From the NCBI RefSeq assembly GCF_023278365.1, contig NZ_CP075338.1, positions 1,612,001 through 1,676,000 on the forward strand: a stretch of 64,000 nucleotides of DNA, given 5' to 3'. Each line of letters begins with the position of its first letter. Positions within the stretch are counted from its first letter, which is position 1. The translations under genes and the position numbers were made by a program. The notes under the pieces are model-generated. The model worked only from the letters and a program-made list of their open reading frames with translations. It did no database searches and was not told the DNA's origin. Positions 33,951-44,294 of this stretch are shown piece after piece. This DNA is from Epilithonimonas zeae (GTDB lineage: Bacteria > Bacteroidota > Bacteroidia > Flavobacteriales > Weeksellaceae).

Positions 33951-34859
33951 ATGAAACAGGAAAATTCATTCGATGTCATCATAGTTGGCGGAAGTTATGC
34001 AGGTCTTTCTGCAGCAATGTCTTTGGGAAGGTCATTGAGAAAAGTTTTGGTCATCGATAGTGGAAAACCTTGTAATATCCAGACGCCGCATTCTCACAAT
34101 TTTCTGACGCAGGATGGAAAAACGCCGAAAGAAATTTCAACCATCGCAAAAGAACAAGTAAAAAAATATGATACTGTTGAGTTTTATGAAGGACTCGCAA
34201 CAGAAGGCAAGAAGACAGAAAATGGATTTGAAATCAGAACAAAACGAGGTGAAGTATTCGAAGCTAAGAAACTCATTTTTGCAACAGGAATTGTAGATGA
34301 TGTTCCTAATATCAAAGGATTTTGGGATTGCTGGGGAATTTCTTTAATCCATTGCCCTTACTGTCACGGCTACGAATTCAGAACTAAGAAAACCGGAATT
34401 ATTGCTAACGGCGACCGCGGTTTTCATATCGCTTCATTAGTTAATAACCTAACCAAGGATTTGACAATTCTGACTAGAGGAAAAGCCGAATTCTCGGAAG
34501 AACAAACTCAAAAACTGAAACAAAATAACATCAACATCATCGAAACACAAATAGATGAAATAAAGCATCAGAACGGATATATAGAAAATTTGATTTTATC
34601 AGATGGCGAAAAACTGAATTTCGATGCAGTTTATGGTGCATTTCATTTTAAACAACATTCTGATATTCCCGGTGCTTTGGGTTGTGAATTTACTGAACAC
34701 GGACATATTAAAATTGATAACTTGCAAAAAACAACTATTCCCGGAATTTTTGCCTGTGGTGATAACTCCTGTCCGATGCGTTCCGTTGCCAATGCTGTTT
34801 ACACAGGCAATCTCACAGGTGCGATGGTTAATATGGAATTGACAAATGAAGGTTTTTAG
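33951..34859 (+). CDS. NAD(P)/FAD-dependent oxidoreductase, thioredoxin-reductase-like
   Basis: A 302-residue flavoprotein with FAD-binding VIIVGGSYAGLSAAMSLGRS (about residues 9-28) and an LIFATGIVDDVPNIKGF segment. The redox pair is CPYC in LIHCPYCHGYEF (about residue 134), and the second FAD motif is IPGIFACGDNSCP (about 264). The layout is that of low-molecular-weight thioredoxin reductases, but many such bacteroidotal proteins act on other partners. The NADPH loop GDRGFHI is atypical, so cofactor and partner are uncertain. The ATG at 33951 is preferred over the upstream TTG at 33891, which lies in the promoter. It faces away from a Fur-type regulator, suggesting redox or metal control. 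Confidence 0.87.
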   Translation: MKQENSFDVIIVGGSYAGLSAAMSLGRSLRKVLVIDSGKPCNIQTPHSHNFLTQDGKTPKEISTIAKEQVKKYDTVEFYEGLATEGKKTENGFEIRTKRGEVFEAKKLIFATGIVDDVPNIKGFWDCWGISLIHCPYCHGYEFRTKKTGIIANGDRGFHIASLVNNLTKDLTILTRGKAEFSEEQTQKLKQNNINIIETQIDEIKHQNGYIENLILSDGEKLNFDAVYGAFHFKQHSDIPGALGCEFTEHGHIKIDNLQKTTIPGIFACGDNSCPMRSVANAVYTGNLTGAMVNMELTNEGF

Positions 34860-34899
34860 TTTGGGACATTTGTGTAAATTTGGATTCAAACAATATTGA

Positions 34900-35460
34900 A
34901 TGAAAAATACATTTTTATTTATCGCAGTTTTTATAGCTTTCACATTTTCTTGCAATAAGGACAAAAAAGCAACAATTGAAAATCCAGTAACCAATTCTGA
35001 CAACAAAACAGAATTAAAAGCTGCAGAAAAAACAAATTCAAAAGAAGAACCAACGATCAACTTATCAGAATACAGTAAACTTACACCGATTGAAATTAAA
35101 GACTCTAAACAGAAAGATGTCTTCAAAAAATACGGAATAGAGTTCGGTGGTGTTTGTTATTCTTGCGACCTGGCTGTCTTTAAAATTAATAAAAAGAGTT
35201 TTGATATTGTGGAACTTTGTGATGAGAAGAATGTCCACAGCTATAAGGATTTCAGTTATGAAAAAAACGGCAATAGCTTGAAAATCAAAACGCCGGAATC
35301 TACTTTTATTTTTACTCAAGTTGAAAACGAACCTATTTATCAACTTAAAATTGAAGGTCAAAAACCTGAATTCAAAAATATGAGAATCTCAGAATTTTAT
35401 ACTCAGGAAAGCCTGTTAGAAAAATTTGAAGAACACGATTGTGGCGATTTTCAAGGATAA
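34900..35460 (+). CDS. Hypothetical lipoprotein
   Basis: A 186-residue predicted lipoprotein with lipobox FTFSC (Cys18), followed by a Lys/Glu/Thr-rich linker (residues 20-60). The folded domain has GGVCYSCDLAVFKINKKSF with a CxxC pair (about residue 86-89), further cysteines in ELCDEKN and a C-terminal EEHDCGDFQG. Four cysteines could form disulfides in the periplasm. I do not recognise the family. It lies 40 bases after the oxidoreductase gene and may share its transcript, with a terminator following. Confidence 0.75.
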   Translation: MKNTFLFIAVFIAFTFSCNKDKKATIENPVTNSDNKTELKAAEKTNSKEEPTINLSEYSKLTPIEIKDSKQKDVFKKYGIEFGGVCYSCDLAVFKINKKSFDIVELCDEKNVHSYKDFSYEKNGNSLKIKTPESTFIFTQVENEPIYQLKIEGQKPEFKNMRISEFYTQESLLEKFEEHDCGDFQG

Positions 35461-35479
35461 CTGAAATTAATTAAAAACA

Positions 35480-35507
35480 AAAACCATCTCAAATTGAGAT
35501 GGTTTTA
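35480..35507. terminator. Bidirectional terminator before mdh
   Basis: Stem AAAACCATCTCAA-ATTGAGATGGTTTT with flanking A and T runs between convergent genes. Confidence 0.85.
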
Positions 35508-35527
35508 ATTTATCTGGAATCTTAAGA

Positions 35528-36454
35528 TTAGAACTTAAGATCTCCGTTAACTTCTCTTACAGCTTGTGCTGCTTCAGCAAATTTCAATTGCTCTTCAACA
35601 GTCAAAGTGATGTTTACGATTTTCTCAACACCATTTTTCCCAATGATCGCTGGAACACCAAGACAGATATCATTCTGTCCATACTCTCCCTCAAGCATCA
35701 ATGAGCAAGGAATCATTTTCTTTTGGTCACAAAGAATAGACTGAACCATTACAGAAACAGCCGCACCTGGTGCATACCAAGCAGAAGTTCCTAACAATTT
35801 TGTCAATGTAGCGCCGCCAACTTTAGTTTCTTCGATCACAGAAGCTCTTTGCTCATCAGTCAAGAATTCAGAAACCGGGACACCGTTTCTTGTTGCTTTG
35901 CTGAATAGTGGTAACATTCCTGTATCAGAATGCGCAGCGATTACCATTCCGTCAACATCAGAAATTGGACTTTCCAACGCTTCCGCTAATCTGTATTTGA
36001 ATCTCGCTGAGTCCAAAGCACCTCCCATTCCGATAATTCTTTCCTTTGGAAGTCCTGAGGTTTTGTGAACCAAATAAGCCATTGTATCCATCGGGTTAGA
36101 AACCACAATGATGATGACATCTGGCGAATGTTTTACTAAGTTTTCTGTTACTTCTTTTACAATCCCAGCATTGATTCCAATTAGTTCTTCTCTTGTCATT
36201 CCTGGTTTTCTAGGAATCCCGGAAGTGATCACCGCTACTTTTGAACCTGCAGTCTTAGAATAATCTGCGGTAGTACCTGTGATTTTGGTATCGAAACCAT
36301 TAAGGGAAGCTGTCTGCATCAAATCCATTGCTTTTCCTTCTGCAAATCCTTCCTTGATATCCACCAAAACAACTTCTGAAGCGAAGTCTTTCATCGCGAT
36401 ATATTCTGCACAGCTTGCTCCTACTGCACCAGCTCCAACTACGGTAACTTTCAT
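35528..36454 (-). CDS. mdh: Malate dehydrogenase (LDH-like type)
   Basis: A 308-residue NAD-dependent enzyme interconverting malate and oxaloacetate in the TCA cycle. NAD loop VTVVGAGAVGASCAEYIA (residues 3-20) is followed by an acidic Asp in LVDIKEG. The mobile loop GIPRKPGMTREELIGINA carries catalytic-site arginines, and the catalytic His is in MVIAAHSDTGMLPL (about residue 172). The Arg at the substrate-discriminating position of the loop marks malate rather than lactate specificity. TATATTTA at 36499-36492 with TTA 19 bases upstream is a probable promoter. Confidence 0.95.
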   Translation of the reverse strand: MKVTVVGAGAVGASCAEYIAMKDFASEVVLVDIKEGFAEGKAMDLMQTASLNGFDTKITGTTADYSKTAGSKVAVITSGIPRKPGMTREELIGINAGIVKEVTENLVKHSPDVIIIVVSNPMDTMAYLVHKTSGLPKERIIGMGGALDSARFKYRLAEALESPISDVDGMVIAAHSDTGMLPLFSKATRNGVPVSEFLTDEQRASVIEETKVGGATLTKLLGTSAWYAPGAAVSVMVQSILCDQKKMIPCSLMLEGEYGQNDICLGVPAIIGKNGVEKIVNITLTVEEQLKFAEAAQAVREVNGDLKF

Positions 36455-36491
36455 AATGTATTTTTTATTTAGTTTAAATTTTGTCTTGTCG

Positions 36492-36521
36492 TAAATATAA
36501 TAAACTTAATTATTTTGTTAA
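36492..36521 (-). promoter_or_regulatory. Probable promoter of mdh
   Basis: Minus strand TTA (36521-36519), 19 bases, then TATATTTA (36499-36492), each one base off consensus, 38 bases before the start codon. Confidence 0.5.
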
Positions 36522-36631
36522 TCATATTAAGTTTGATTTTTGTCATATTGCCATATTATTAATTCTGTCAAGATATGATATATTTTATCCAACTAAGACA
36601 ATAGTAGGGCTAAAATGTGATTGATATTTCG

Positions 36632-36639
36632 TAAATTTG
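36632..36639 (+). promoter_or_regulatory. Probable -7 element of pfkA
   Basis: TAAATTTG, 21 bases before the pfkA ATG at 36660. Confidence 0.5.
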
Positions 36640-36659
36640 CTTTGAAAAAAATTAAAAAT

Positions 36660-37635
36660 ATGTCAGAAAACAACATTAAATCTATTGCGGTTCTGACTTC
36701 TGGAGGCGATGCGCCGGGGATGAATGCCGCACTTAGAGCAGTTGTAAGAACAGCAAATCATTTCAATATAGACTGTTATGGTATCCGTGAAGGTTACAAT
36801 GGTCTTATTGCTGGTGATGTTACAAAAATGGGACCGCGTTCCGTAAAAAATATAATCAATCAAGGAGGAACAATTCTAAAGTCTGCAAGATCTAAAGAAT
36901 TTATGACGCCGGAAGGCAGAAAAAAAGCATACGAACAATGTCAGAAATTAGGAATTGATGCAATTGTTTGTATAGGTGGAGACGGAAGTTTCACTGGTGC
37001 AAAAGTTTTCAACGAAGAGTTCGGAATCAAAGTCATTGGTGTTCCGGGAACTATCGATAATGATATCTTCGGGACTGATAAAACCATTGGTTACGATACA
37101 GCACTTAACACAGCAATGGATGCTATTGATAAAATCCGTGATACTGCGACTTCCCACAACAGAGTTTTCTTCGTAGAAGTAATGGGTAGAGATGCTGGTT
37201 TCATCGCACTTAACAGCGGAATTGCAACAGGAGCTCTTGATATCTTGATTCCCGAAAGAAAAGATAGCTTAGATGATCTTTTTGAAACTTTCGAAACAGC
37301 CGAAAAAGTTGGTAAGTCATCCAGCATCGTTGTAGTTGCAGAAGGTGAAGAGCTTGGAAACATCTATGACCTTGCCAAAGCAACAAAAGAAAAATTCCCT
37401 AACTATGATATCAGAGTAACCATTCTTGGACATATCCAAAGAGGTGGTTCGCCTAGCTGTGCAGACAGAGTTTTGGCTAGTCATCTTGGCTATGGCGCTG
37501 TTATCGGACTGATGGAAGGCAAAAATAAAGTAATGGTTGGAATGCAGTCTAACAAAATTGTATATACACCGATAGAAGAAGCCATCAAAAAACATAACGA
37601 AATCGATAAAGACTTACTGAAAATCGCTGAAATAC

Positions 37636-37646
<11 letters not shown>
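36660..37646 (+). CDS. pfkA: 6-phosphofructokinase
   Basis: A 328-residue ATP-dependent phosphofructokinase of glycolysis. Landmarks are the ATP-site VLTSGGDAPGMNAALR (residues 10-25), CIGGDGSFTGA (near 102), the catalytic PGTIDNDIFGTD (near 123), VEVMGRDAGFIAL and a C-terminal VTILGHIQRGGSPSCADR. Gly at position 104 in GGDGSF is the ATP-dependent form (PPi enzymes have Asp there). ATG 36660 is preferred to 36621 because the -7 element at 36632-36639 lies between them. gap follows 54 bases after, so two consecutive glycolytic steps are adjacent. Confidence 0.96.
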
Positions 37647-38705
<1,059 letters not shown>

Positions 38706-38726
38706 TCTGAAGTTGAAATAAAATAA

Positions 38727-38756
38727 AAAAACCTCTGAATTTTTCAGAGGTTTTTT
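38727..38756. terminator. Terminator after gap
   Basis: Stem AAAACCTCTGAA-TTT-TTCAGAGGTTTT followed by T; 20 bases after the gap stop codon. Confidence 0.87.
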
Positions 38757-38846
38757 ATTGTTTCGAAATAGTAAGATAGGTTTCTTTGAATAAAGCTTTC
38801 GTAATATTCGGAACAAAAAAGCATTCTAATAAACATTTTCCATAAT

Positions 38847-41336
38847 TTATTCTATTATGAATTTTACAGTTTGAATTTTTTGCTTTTTATCTACTAAATT
38901 CAGAATATAAGTTCCTTTTCTCAGATGATTAACTTCTATATTTTTCATTTGATTATCAAAAAACTTATCTAAAAGCTTTTGTCCTGAAAAATCATATATT
39001 TCATATTTAAGTAAGTCTATTGATGATGAAATAAATAATTTATCTGATGTTGGATTAGGATAGATTCTAACTTTAGAAATATCATTAAGGTTATTTATAA
39101 CTAAGTGTTCTTCTTCTCCTCCAAAAATTCTTGTAATTCGGTTTCTTCCAATTCCATTATAAGATGTAAAATCCCCAACCGCAATAAATTTATCATCCTG
39201 ATTAATGATTTTATAGATAGGTTTATTAGCACCACTTTCAGTTTTGTTGAATGTATCATCCAAAGTTCCGTCAGCCTTAAGTCTGGCAATATAATTTCTA
39301 TTGATATTATTAAATTTGGTAAAACTACCTCCTATCAGGATTTTTCCATTGCCTTCAAACGCTAAAGTTTCCACAGACGCATTAGCTCCAGCTCCATTTA
39401 TAAATGTTGTATCTCTACTACCATTAGCATTCAGTCTTGCAATTCTAGTTGAAGAAACACCAGCAAACGTTGTAAAATTGCCACCAATTATAATTTTACC
39501 ATCTTCATGAATCAATATACTACTTACTGTATTGTTAGCCCCAGTTCCAACAGCAAAAGTGGTATCCAGCGTCCCGTCAGAATTTAATCTGGCAATTCTG
39601 TTTCTAGCAATACCATCATAAGTTGTAAAGCTTCCAACAACAACAATCTTATCGTTGGATTGAAGTTTCATAGAATAGATACTACCATTACTCCCACTCA
39701 AAGGCAGAAAACTAGTATCAATAGTTCCATCTACATTCAGTCGAATAATACGGTTTGCAACCTTGGTATTAAAAACAGTAAAATCTCCACAAACCAAAAT
39801 CTTCCCGTCTGGTTGAACAAGAATATCTCTCACAGGATCTGTAGGTCCATAACCGATATTAAAACTATCATCCAAACTTCCTGTAGGATTAAGTCTTACC
39901 AAATAAGATTTGTTGAGGTTATTATAGGTTAGGAAATCACCGCCAACAATTATTTTATCATCGTTTTGTACTGCAACACTTCGGATCAATTGATCTGCAC
40001 CGCTTCCAGTTTGTAAAGAATTATCAATATTGCCATCAACATCAAGTCTGGCAATTCGATTATTCAAATTATCATTATAGCTATTGAAACTACCAGCAAT
40101 TACCATTTTTTTATCTACTTGAACTGCTATTGATCTTATAGTAGCATCAGCTCCATTCCCAGGGTTGAAAGACTTATCAATACTTCCGTCTAAATTGATT
40201 CTTGCGATGTAGCGTTTAGTATTATTGTTATAAACCGGAAATGCACCTCCAATAATTAATTTTCCGTCAGATTGTTGAAGAATACTTGTTGTAGCACCTC
40301 CAAAACCCTTTCCCGGATTAAATGTAGAATCCAACGTCCCGTTTTCATTAATTTTAACAATATAGTTTCTTGCTATTCCATTGTAAACTACAAAGTCGCC
40401 AGCTAACACGATTTTATTATCATTAAGGATCACAATATCTCTAACAATATTATTAGCACCTGACCCAATTGTAAAACTCTCATCAATACTACCATCAGTA
40501 TTTAGCTTTACGAAAGAATTTTTAGTAACATTATTATATTTTGTAAACTTTCCGCCTAAGAAAATTTTGTCTTCATTGGAGATTAATACTTTATAAACAA
40601 TATTATTGGTTCCTGTTGTTAAAAACGATTCATCAATACTTGCATCAGAATTTAGTCTTACAAAATAGTTTTTTGAATTAAGTTTATAGCTTGTGAAATT
40701 TCCGCCTACCAAAATCCTTCCATCCGATTGAATACCCAAAGAATAGACATGAGAATTGAAACCAGAGCTTGTATCAAAATCAGGATCTAATGATCCATCT
40801 GCATTCAATCTGGCTAAATATTTTCTATCTATTCCATTGAATTTTGTAAACTGTCCTCCAATCAAAATCTTTCCATCGTTTTGAACCATCACACATTCTA
40901 TAACTCCGTCTGCTCCTGTACCAATTGTAAAACTTGTATCAGTACTTCCATTAGAATTAAGTCTTACAATTCTGTTCTTTGCAACACCATCAAAAGTTGT
41001 AAAACTACCACAGACAATTATTTTTCCATCCGTCTGCGTTACAAAAGATGAAACATAACCATTGGATCCCATACCAATAAAAGTATCATCAAAACTACCA
41101 TCAGTATTAACCCTTGCCAAAGATTTGGCTGTGTTACTATTAAAAGTTGAAAAATCTCCGCCTATGATAATTTTGCCATCAGATTGGAGAATAATATCTT
41201 TCAAATAATTATTGGCTCCATCTCCATAACCAAATCCTGAGTCTGAAGAATTAAAAGATATATCTAAACCACCAGGTTGTTGCGCAGAAACAATAAATAA
41301 GAGAAAAGAAAATATAATTAATAAACTTTTTTTCAT
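38847..41336 (-). CDS. Secreted delta-60 repeat protein with T9SS sorting domain
   Basis: An 829-residue exported protein. Signal peptide to about residue 18 (FIVSA-Q). Residues 20-745 consist of about 14 tandem repeats of roughly 53 residues. Each has a core like SDGKIIIGGDFTxYNG...NRIARLNxDGSxDxSF, the 'delta-60' repeat, which probably builds a beta-propeller or solenoid. The C-terminal ~75 residues are a T9SS type A domain (VRIYPNPTSDKLFIS, YDFSGQKLLDK, LRKGTYILNLVD). It would be secreted by the Por system. No enzymatic motif; likely adhesive or structural, but this is inference. DNA repeats are diverged enough to be stable. Confidence 0.9.
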   Translation of the reverse strand: MKKSLLIIFSFLLFIVSAQQPGGLDISFNSSDSGFGYGDGANNYLKDIILQSDGKIIIGGDFSTFNSNTAKSLARVNTDGSFDDTFIGMGSNGYVSSFVTQTDGKIIVCGSFTTFDGVAKNRIVRLNSNGSTDTSFTIGTGADGVIECVMVQNDGKILIGGQFTKFNGIDRKYLARLNADGSLDPDFDTSSGFNSHVYSLGIQSDGRILVGGNFTSYKLNSKNYFVRLNSDASIDESFLTTGTNNIVYKVLISNEDKIFLGGKFTKYNNVTKNSFVKLNTDGSIDESFTIGSGANNIVRDIVILNDNKIVLAGDFVVYNGIARNYIVKINENGTLDSTFNPGKGFGGATTSILQQSDGKLIIGGAFPVYNNNTKRYIARINLDGSIDKSFNPGNGADATIRSIAVQVDKKMVIAGSFNSYNDNLNNRIARLDVDGNIDNSLQTGSGADQLIRSVAVQNDDKIIVGGDFLTYNNLNKSYLVRLNPTGSLDDSFNIGYGPTDPVRDILVQPDGKILVCGDFTVFNTKVANRIIRLNVDGTIDTSFLPLSGSNGSIYSMKLQSNDKIVVVGSFTTYDGIARNRIARLNSDGTLDTTFAVGTGANNTVSSILIHEDGKIIIGGNFTTFAGVSSTRIARLNANGSRDTTFINGAGANASVETLAFEGNGKILIGGSFTKFNNINRNYIARLKADGTLDDTFNKTESGANKPIYKIINQDDKFIAVGDFTSYNGIGRNRITRIFGGEEEHLVINNLNDISKVRIYPNPTSDKLFISSSIDLLKYEIYDFSGQKLLDKFFDNQMKNIEVNHLRKGTYILNLVDKKQKIQTVKFIIE

Positions 41337-41482
41337 TCTTAAAAAATATCCACAAATTTAAATGATAATTTGGATATTTTATCATATTATTCGTTTTTTC
41401 ATATTAAAGATTTTTTAATTTCAATCAACTAACCTTGAATTTTTATACTATAAAAAAATTAGGCTTTGAAGATTAAAATGAT

Positions 41483-41490
41483 TATTTTTG
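41483..41490 (+). promoter_or_regulatory. Possible -7 element of recA
   Basis: TATTTTTG matches TAnnTTTG, 19 bases before the recA ATG. No recognisable LexA operator was seen. Confidence 0.4.
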
Positions 41491-41509
41491 AGAATAATTT
41501 TTTGATATA

Positions 41510-42511
41510 ATGAGTACAAACGACGATAAGAAAAAAGCACTGCAACTGGTGCTGGAAAAACTAGATAAAACCTACGGAAAAGGAACTGTAATGACCTTGG
41601 GTGAGGATTCTGTAGACACAACGATTGAAGTAATTCCTTCAGGATCTTTGGGAATTGATTTAGCTTTAGGCGTAGGTGGTTATCCAAGAGGAAGAATCAT
41701 CGAAATCTATGGCCCTGAATCTTCTGGTAAAACAACCCTTACACTTCACGCAATTGCAGAAGCTCAAAAGGCTGGTGGAATTGCTGCTTTCATAGATGCA
41801 GAGCACGCTTTCGACAGAAACTATGCTGCAAAATTGGGAATTGATCTTGAAAACTTAATCATTTCTCAACCTGATAATGGAGAGCAGGCATTAGAAATTG
41901 CTGATAACCTGATCAGATCCGGAGCAATTGACATTGTTGTTATTGACTCTGTTGCTGCCTTGACTCCAAAAGCTGAGATCGAAGGTGAAATGGGAGATTC
42001 CAAAATGGGGCTTCATGCAAGATTGATGTCTCAGGCTTTAAGAAAATTGACTGCGACCATCAACAGAACAAAATGTACTGTAATTTTTATTAATCAACTT
42101 CGTGAAAAAATCGGAGTAATGTTTGGTAATCCTGAAACTACCACCGGTGGAAACGCGCTTAAATTCTATGCTTCTGTAAGAATCGATATCAGAAAAGCAA
42201 GTGCACCAATCAAAAATGGTGATGAAGCTGTAGGAAGCAGAGTAAAAGTGAAAGTTGTCAAAAACAAAGTAGCTCCTCCTTTCAAAATGGCAGAATTCGA
42301 CATTATGTATGGAGAAGGTGTGTCTAAAGTTGGAGAAATTTTGGATACCGCAGTAGATTTGGCTGTAGTTAAAAAGAGTGGATCTTGGTTTAGTTATGAG
42401 GATACCAAATTAGGACAAGGCCGTGATGCTGTAAAAGAAGTCTTAAAAGATAATCCAGAATTATCCGAAGAGATTGAAAACAAAATCAAGGAATTGATTA
42501 AACAAAAATAA
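41510..42511 (+). CDS. recA: Recombinase RecA
   Basis: A 333-residue ATP-dependent strand-exchange protein. Walker A is GPESSGKTT at residues 68-76; the Walker B-like strand is [11 protein letters not shown]; loop L2 is around [32 protein letters not shown] is the conserved nucleotide-contact region. Full length, no intein. Single-gene unit with its own terminator. Confidence 0.97.
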   Translation: MSTNDDKKKALQLVLEKLDKTYGKGTVMTLGEDSVDTTIEVIPSGSLGIDLALGVGGYPRGRIIEIYGPESSGKTTLTLHAIAEAQKAGGIAAFIDAEHAFDRNYAAKLGIDLENLIISQPDNGEQALEIADNLIRSGAIDIVVIDSVAALTPKAEIEGEMGDSKMGLHARLMSQALRKLTATINRTKCTVIFINQLREKIGVMFGNPETTTGGNALKFYASVRIDIRKASAPIKNGDEAVGSRVKVKVVKNKVAPPFKMAEFDIMYGEGVSKVGEILDTAVDLAVVKKSGSWFSYEDTKLGQGRDAVKEVLKDNPELSEEIENKIKELIKQK

Positions 42512-42515
42512 TACG

Positions 42516-42548
42516 AAAAAAGGCTGTGAAAATCACAGCCTTTTTTTA
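42516..42548. terminator. Terminator after recA
   Basis: Stem AAAAAAGGCTGTGA-AAA-TCACAGCCTTTTTT; serves recA and probably also the convergent porin-like gene, whose stop codon at 42546 lies inside the T run. Confidence 0.85.
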
Positions 42549-43205
42549 TTTGAATAAATAAGTCAGTCCTAGACTTATAACTTGTTCTGATTTTTTCTTA
42601 GCGACGCTAGGATCTCTTGTAAGAATTTCTTCAGGAGAATTTTTCAAATCCGGATATGCATCAGACAATCCAATATCATACTTAAGAGCTATTTCCAATT
42701 GACGTTTATAACTGAAACCAACACCCGCTCCCAAACCTAAATTAAATGAATTAGCTTTTCCATAGCTATCAGTCTCATAAGAGACCTTTGCTGAATTTTT
42801 TATTTTTTGATTGACCAAGAAATTAAACCTTGGTCCCATCAATCCATAAAATTCAGATTCTGCTTCAGAAAAATAAACCTTAAAATTAATTGGAACACTT
42901 AAATAATTATTAGCGTATACTGCGTGCTCCCAACCTTTAGCATCTTCGTACTTTCTGTCACCGCCTTCTCCTGCACCAAAATATAAAGCTTCTGCCTGGA
43001 TATAATATTGCTCACTAATACCAATCGGTACTTGAGCTGTAATACCTCCTAAAACAGAAATCCTGGCTCCTGAAGGATTATGTGCATTTCTGACTCTGGA
43101 ATAAGTACCTCCAGCCACAAGACCAAATTCAGTCGACCTAAAATCTATCTGTGCCTGAGAAAAAAATGACATCAACAGTAGAGATCCGAAAAGGATTTTT
43201 TTCAT
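42546..43205 (-). CDS. Porin family outer membrane beta-barrel protein
   Basis: A 219-residue outer membrane protein. The true start is the ATG at 43205 (MKKILFGSLLLMSFFSQA); the longer frame up to 43277 would run through the sucD terminator. After the signal peptide (cleavage after about residue 19) come about eight amphipathic strands (FGLVAGGTYSRV, YYIQAEALYFGAG, LSVPINFKVYF, FNLGLGAGVGFSYKRQLEIALKYDIGLS). It ends SLGLTYLFK with a terminal aromatic residue near the C-terminus, as required for BAM assembly. It resembles the PorT/OmpW-like bacteroidotal 'outer membrane protein beta-barrel' family. Cargo unknown. Confidence 0.82.
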   Translation of the reverse strand: MKKILFGSLLLMSFFSQAQIDFRSTEFGLVAGGTYSRVRNAHNPSGARISVLGGITAQVPIGISEQYYIQAEALYFGAGEGGDRKYEDAKGWEHAVYANNYLSVPINFKVYFSEAESEFYGLMGPRFNFLVNQKIKNSAKVSYETDSYGKANSFNLGLGAGVGFSYKRQLEIALKYDIGLSDAYPDLKNSPEEILTRDPSVAKKKSEQVISLGLTYLFK

Positions 43206-43241
43206 AATCGTGTGTTTATAAATTTTCTGTTTCAAATTTAA

Positions 43242-43278
43242 ATAAAAAAAATGAGAAGCTCTGTCGGAGCTTCTCAAA
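43242..43278 (-). terminator. Terminator after sucD
   Basis: On the minus strand GAGAAGCTC-CGACA-GAGCTTCTC is followed by a run of T (43250-43244), 35 bases beyond the sucD stop. It isolates the porin-like gene. Confidence 0.85.
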
Positions 43279-43312
43279 ATATATTTTAATAAGGTAATCT
43301 TATCAATTTAGC

Positions 43313-44185
43313 TTATGCTAAAACAGCAGCAACAGTTTTACCGATTTCTGCAGGAGAATCTACAACGTGGATTCCGTTTTCTCTCATAATTGCCATTTTT
43401 GCTTGTGCAGTATCATCATCTCCACCTACAATAGCTCCAGCGTGTCCCATTGTTCTACCTTTTGGCGCAGTTTGTCCGGCAATGAAACCTACAACTGGTT
43501 TTGTAGAACCACTCGCTTTGTACCATCTTGCAGCCTCAGCTTCCAAAGAACCACCGATTTCTCCAATCATTACAACCGCTTCTGTTTCTGGGTCATTGAT
43601 AAACAATTCCAAAGCTTCTTTTGTAGTAGTTCCGATAATTGGGTCTCCACCAATTCCGATAGCTGTAGAAACTCCGAAACCAGCTTTCACCACTTGGTCA
43701 GCAGCTTCGTAAGTTAAAGTTCCGGATTTTGAAACGATACCTACTTTTCCTTTTTTGAAAACGAAACCTGGCATAATCCCGATTTTAGCTTCGTCAGAAG
43801 TGATGATACCAGGACAGTTTGGACCGATCAAACGAACATCTCTGTCTTGGATATAATCTTTTACTTTTACCATATCAGCAACAGGAATACCTTCTGTAAT
43901 ACAAACGATTACTTTGATACCAGCTTCAGCAGCTTCCATCACAGCATCTGCAGCAAATGCCGGCGGTACGAAGATAATACTCACATTAGCGCCCGCTTTT
44001 TCTACAGCTTCTGAAACTGAATTGAAAACTGGCTTACCAAGATGCTCAGTTCCTCCTTTTCCCGGAGTTACACCTCCAACTACGTTGGTGCCGTAATCGA
44101 TCATCTGACCTGCGTGGAAAGTACCTTCGTTACCTGTAAATCCTTGTACGATAACTTTAGAATCTTTGTTTACTAATATTGACAT
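43313..44185 (-). CDS. sucD: Succinyl-CoA ligase alpha subunit
   Basis: A 290-residue subunit of the TCA-cycle enzyme that makes ATP or GTP from succinyl-CoA. CoA-binding [19 protein letters not shown] (about residues 15-33), [31 protein letters not shown], and the phosphorylated His in [12 protein letters not shown] (about residue 247). sucC is not in the window; separation of sucC and sucD is common in Bacteroidota. A -7 motif TATTTTTG at 44235-44228 (minus) may give it its own promoter. Confidence 0.95.
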   Translation of the reverse strand: MSILVNKDSKVIVQGFTGNEGTFHAGQMIDYGTNVVGGVTPGKGGTEHLGKPVFNSVSEAVEKAGANVSIIFVPPAFAADAVMEAAEAGIKVIVCITEGIPVADMVKVKDYIQDRDVRLIGPNCPGIITSDEAKIGIMPGFVFKKGKVGIVSKSGTLTYEAADQVVKAGFGVSTAIGIGGDPIIGTTTKEALELFINDPETEAVVMIGEIGGSLEAEAARWYKASGSTKPVVGFIAGQTAPKGRTMGHAGAIVGGDDDTAQAKMAIMRENGIHVVDSPAEIGKTVAAVLA

Positions 44186-44227
44186 TTTTTATTATAATTT
44201 ATTGATTTTATAAACTTTTGTTACTCG

Positions 44228-44235
44228 CAAAAATA
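44228..44235 (-). promoter_or_regulatory. Possible -7 element of sucD
   Basis: TATTTTTG on the minus strand, 43 bases upstream of the sucD start codon; no clear TTG at the usual distance. Confidence 0.4.
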
Positions 44236-44294
44236 ACGATAATAATTCAAAGATTTCTTGGAATTAGATATTTTTTGAAGATTTAAAATATGAT

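Noticed and set aside
38847-41336. Regular DNA repetition that might look like a CRISPR or satellite array
   Set aside because: The repeats are in frame, diverged at the DNA level and encode the delta-60 protein motif; there are no unique spacers.
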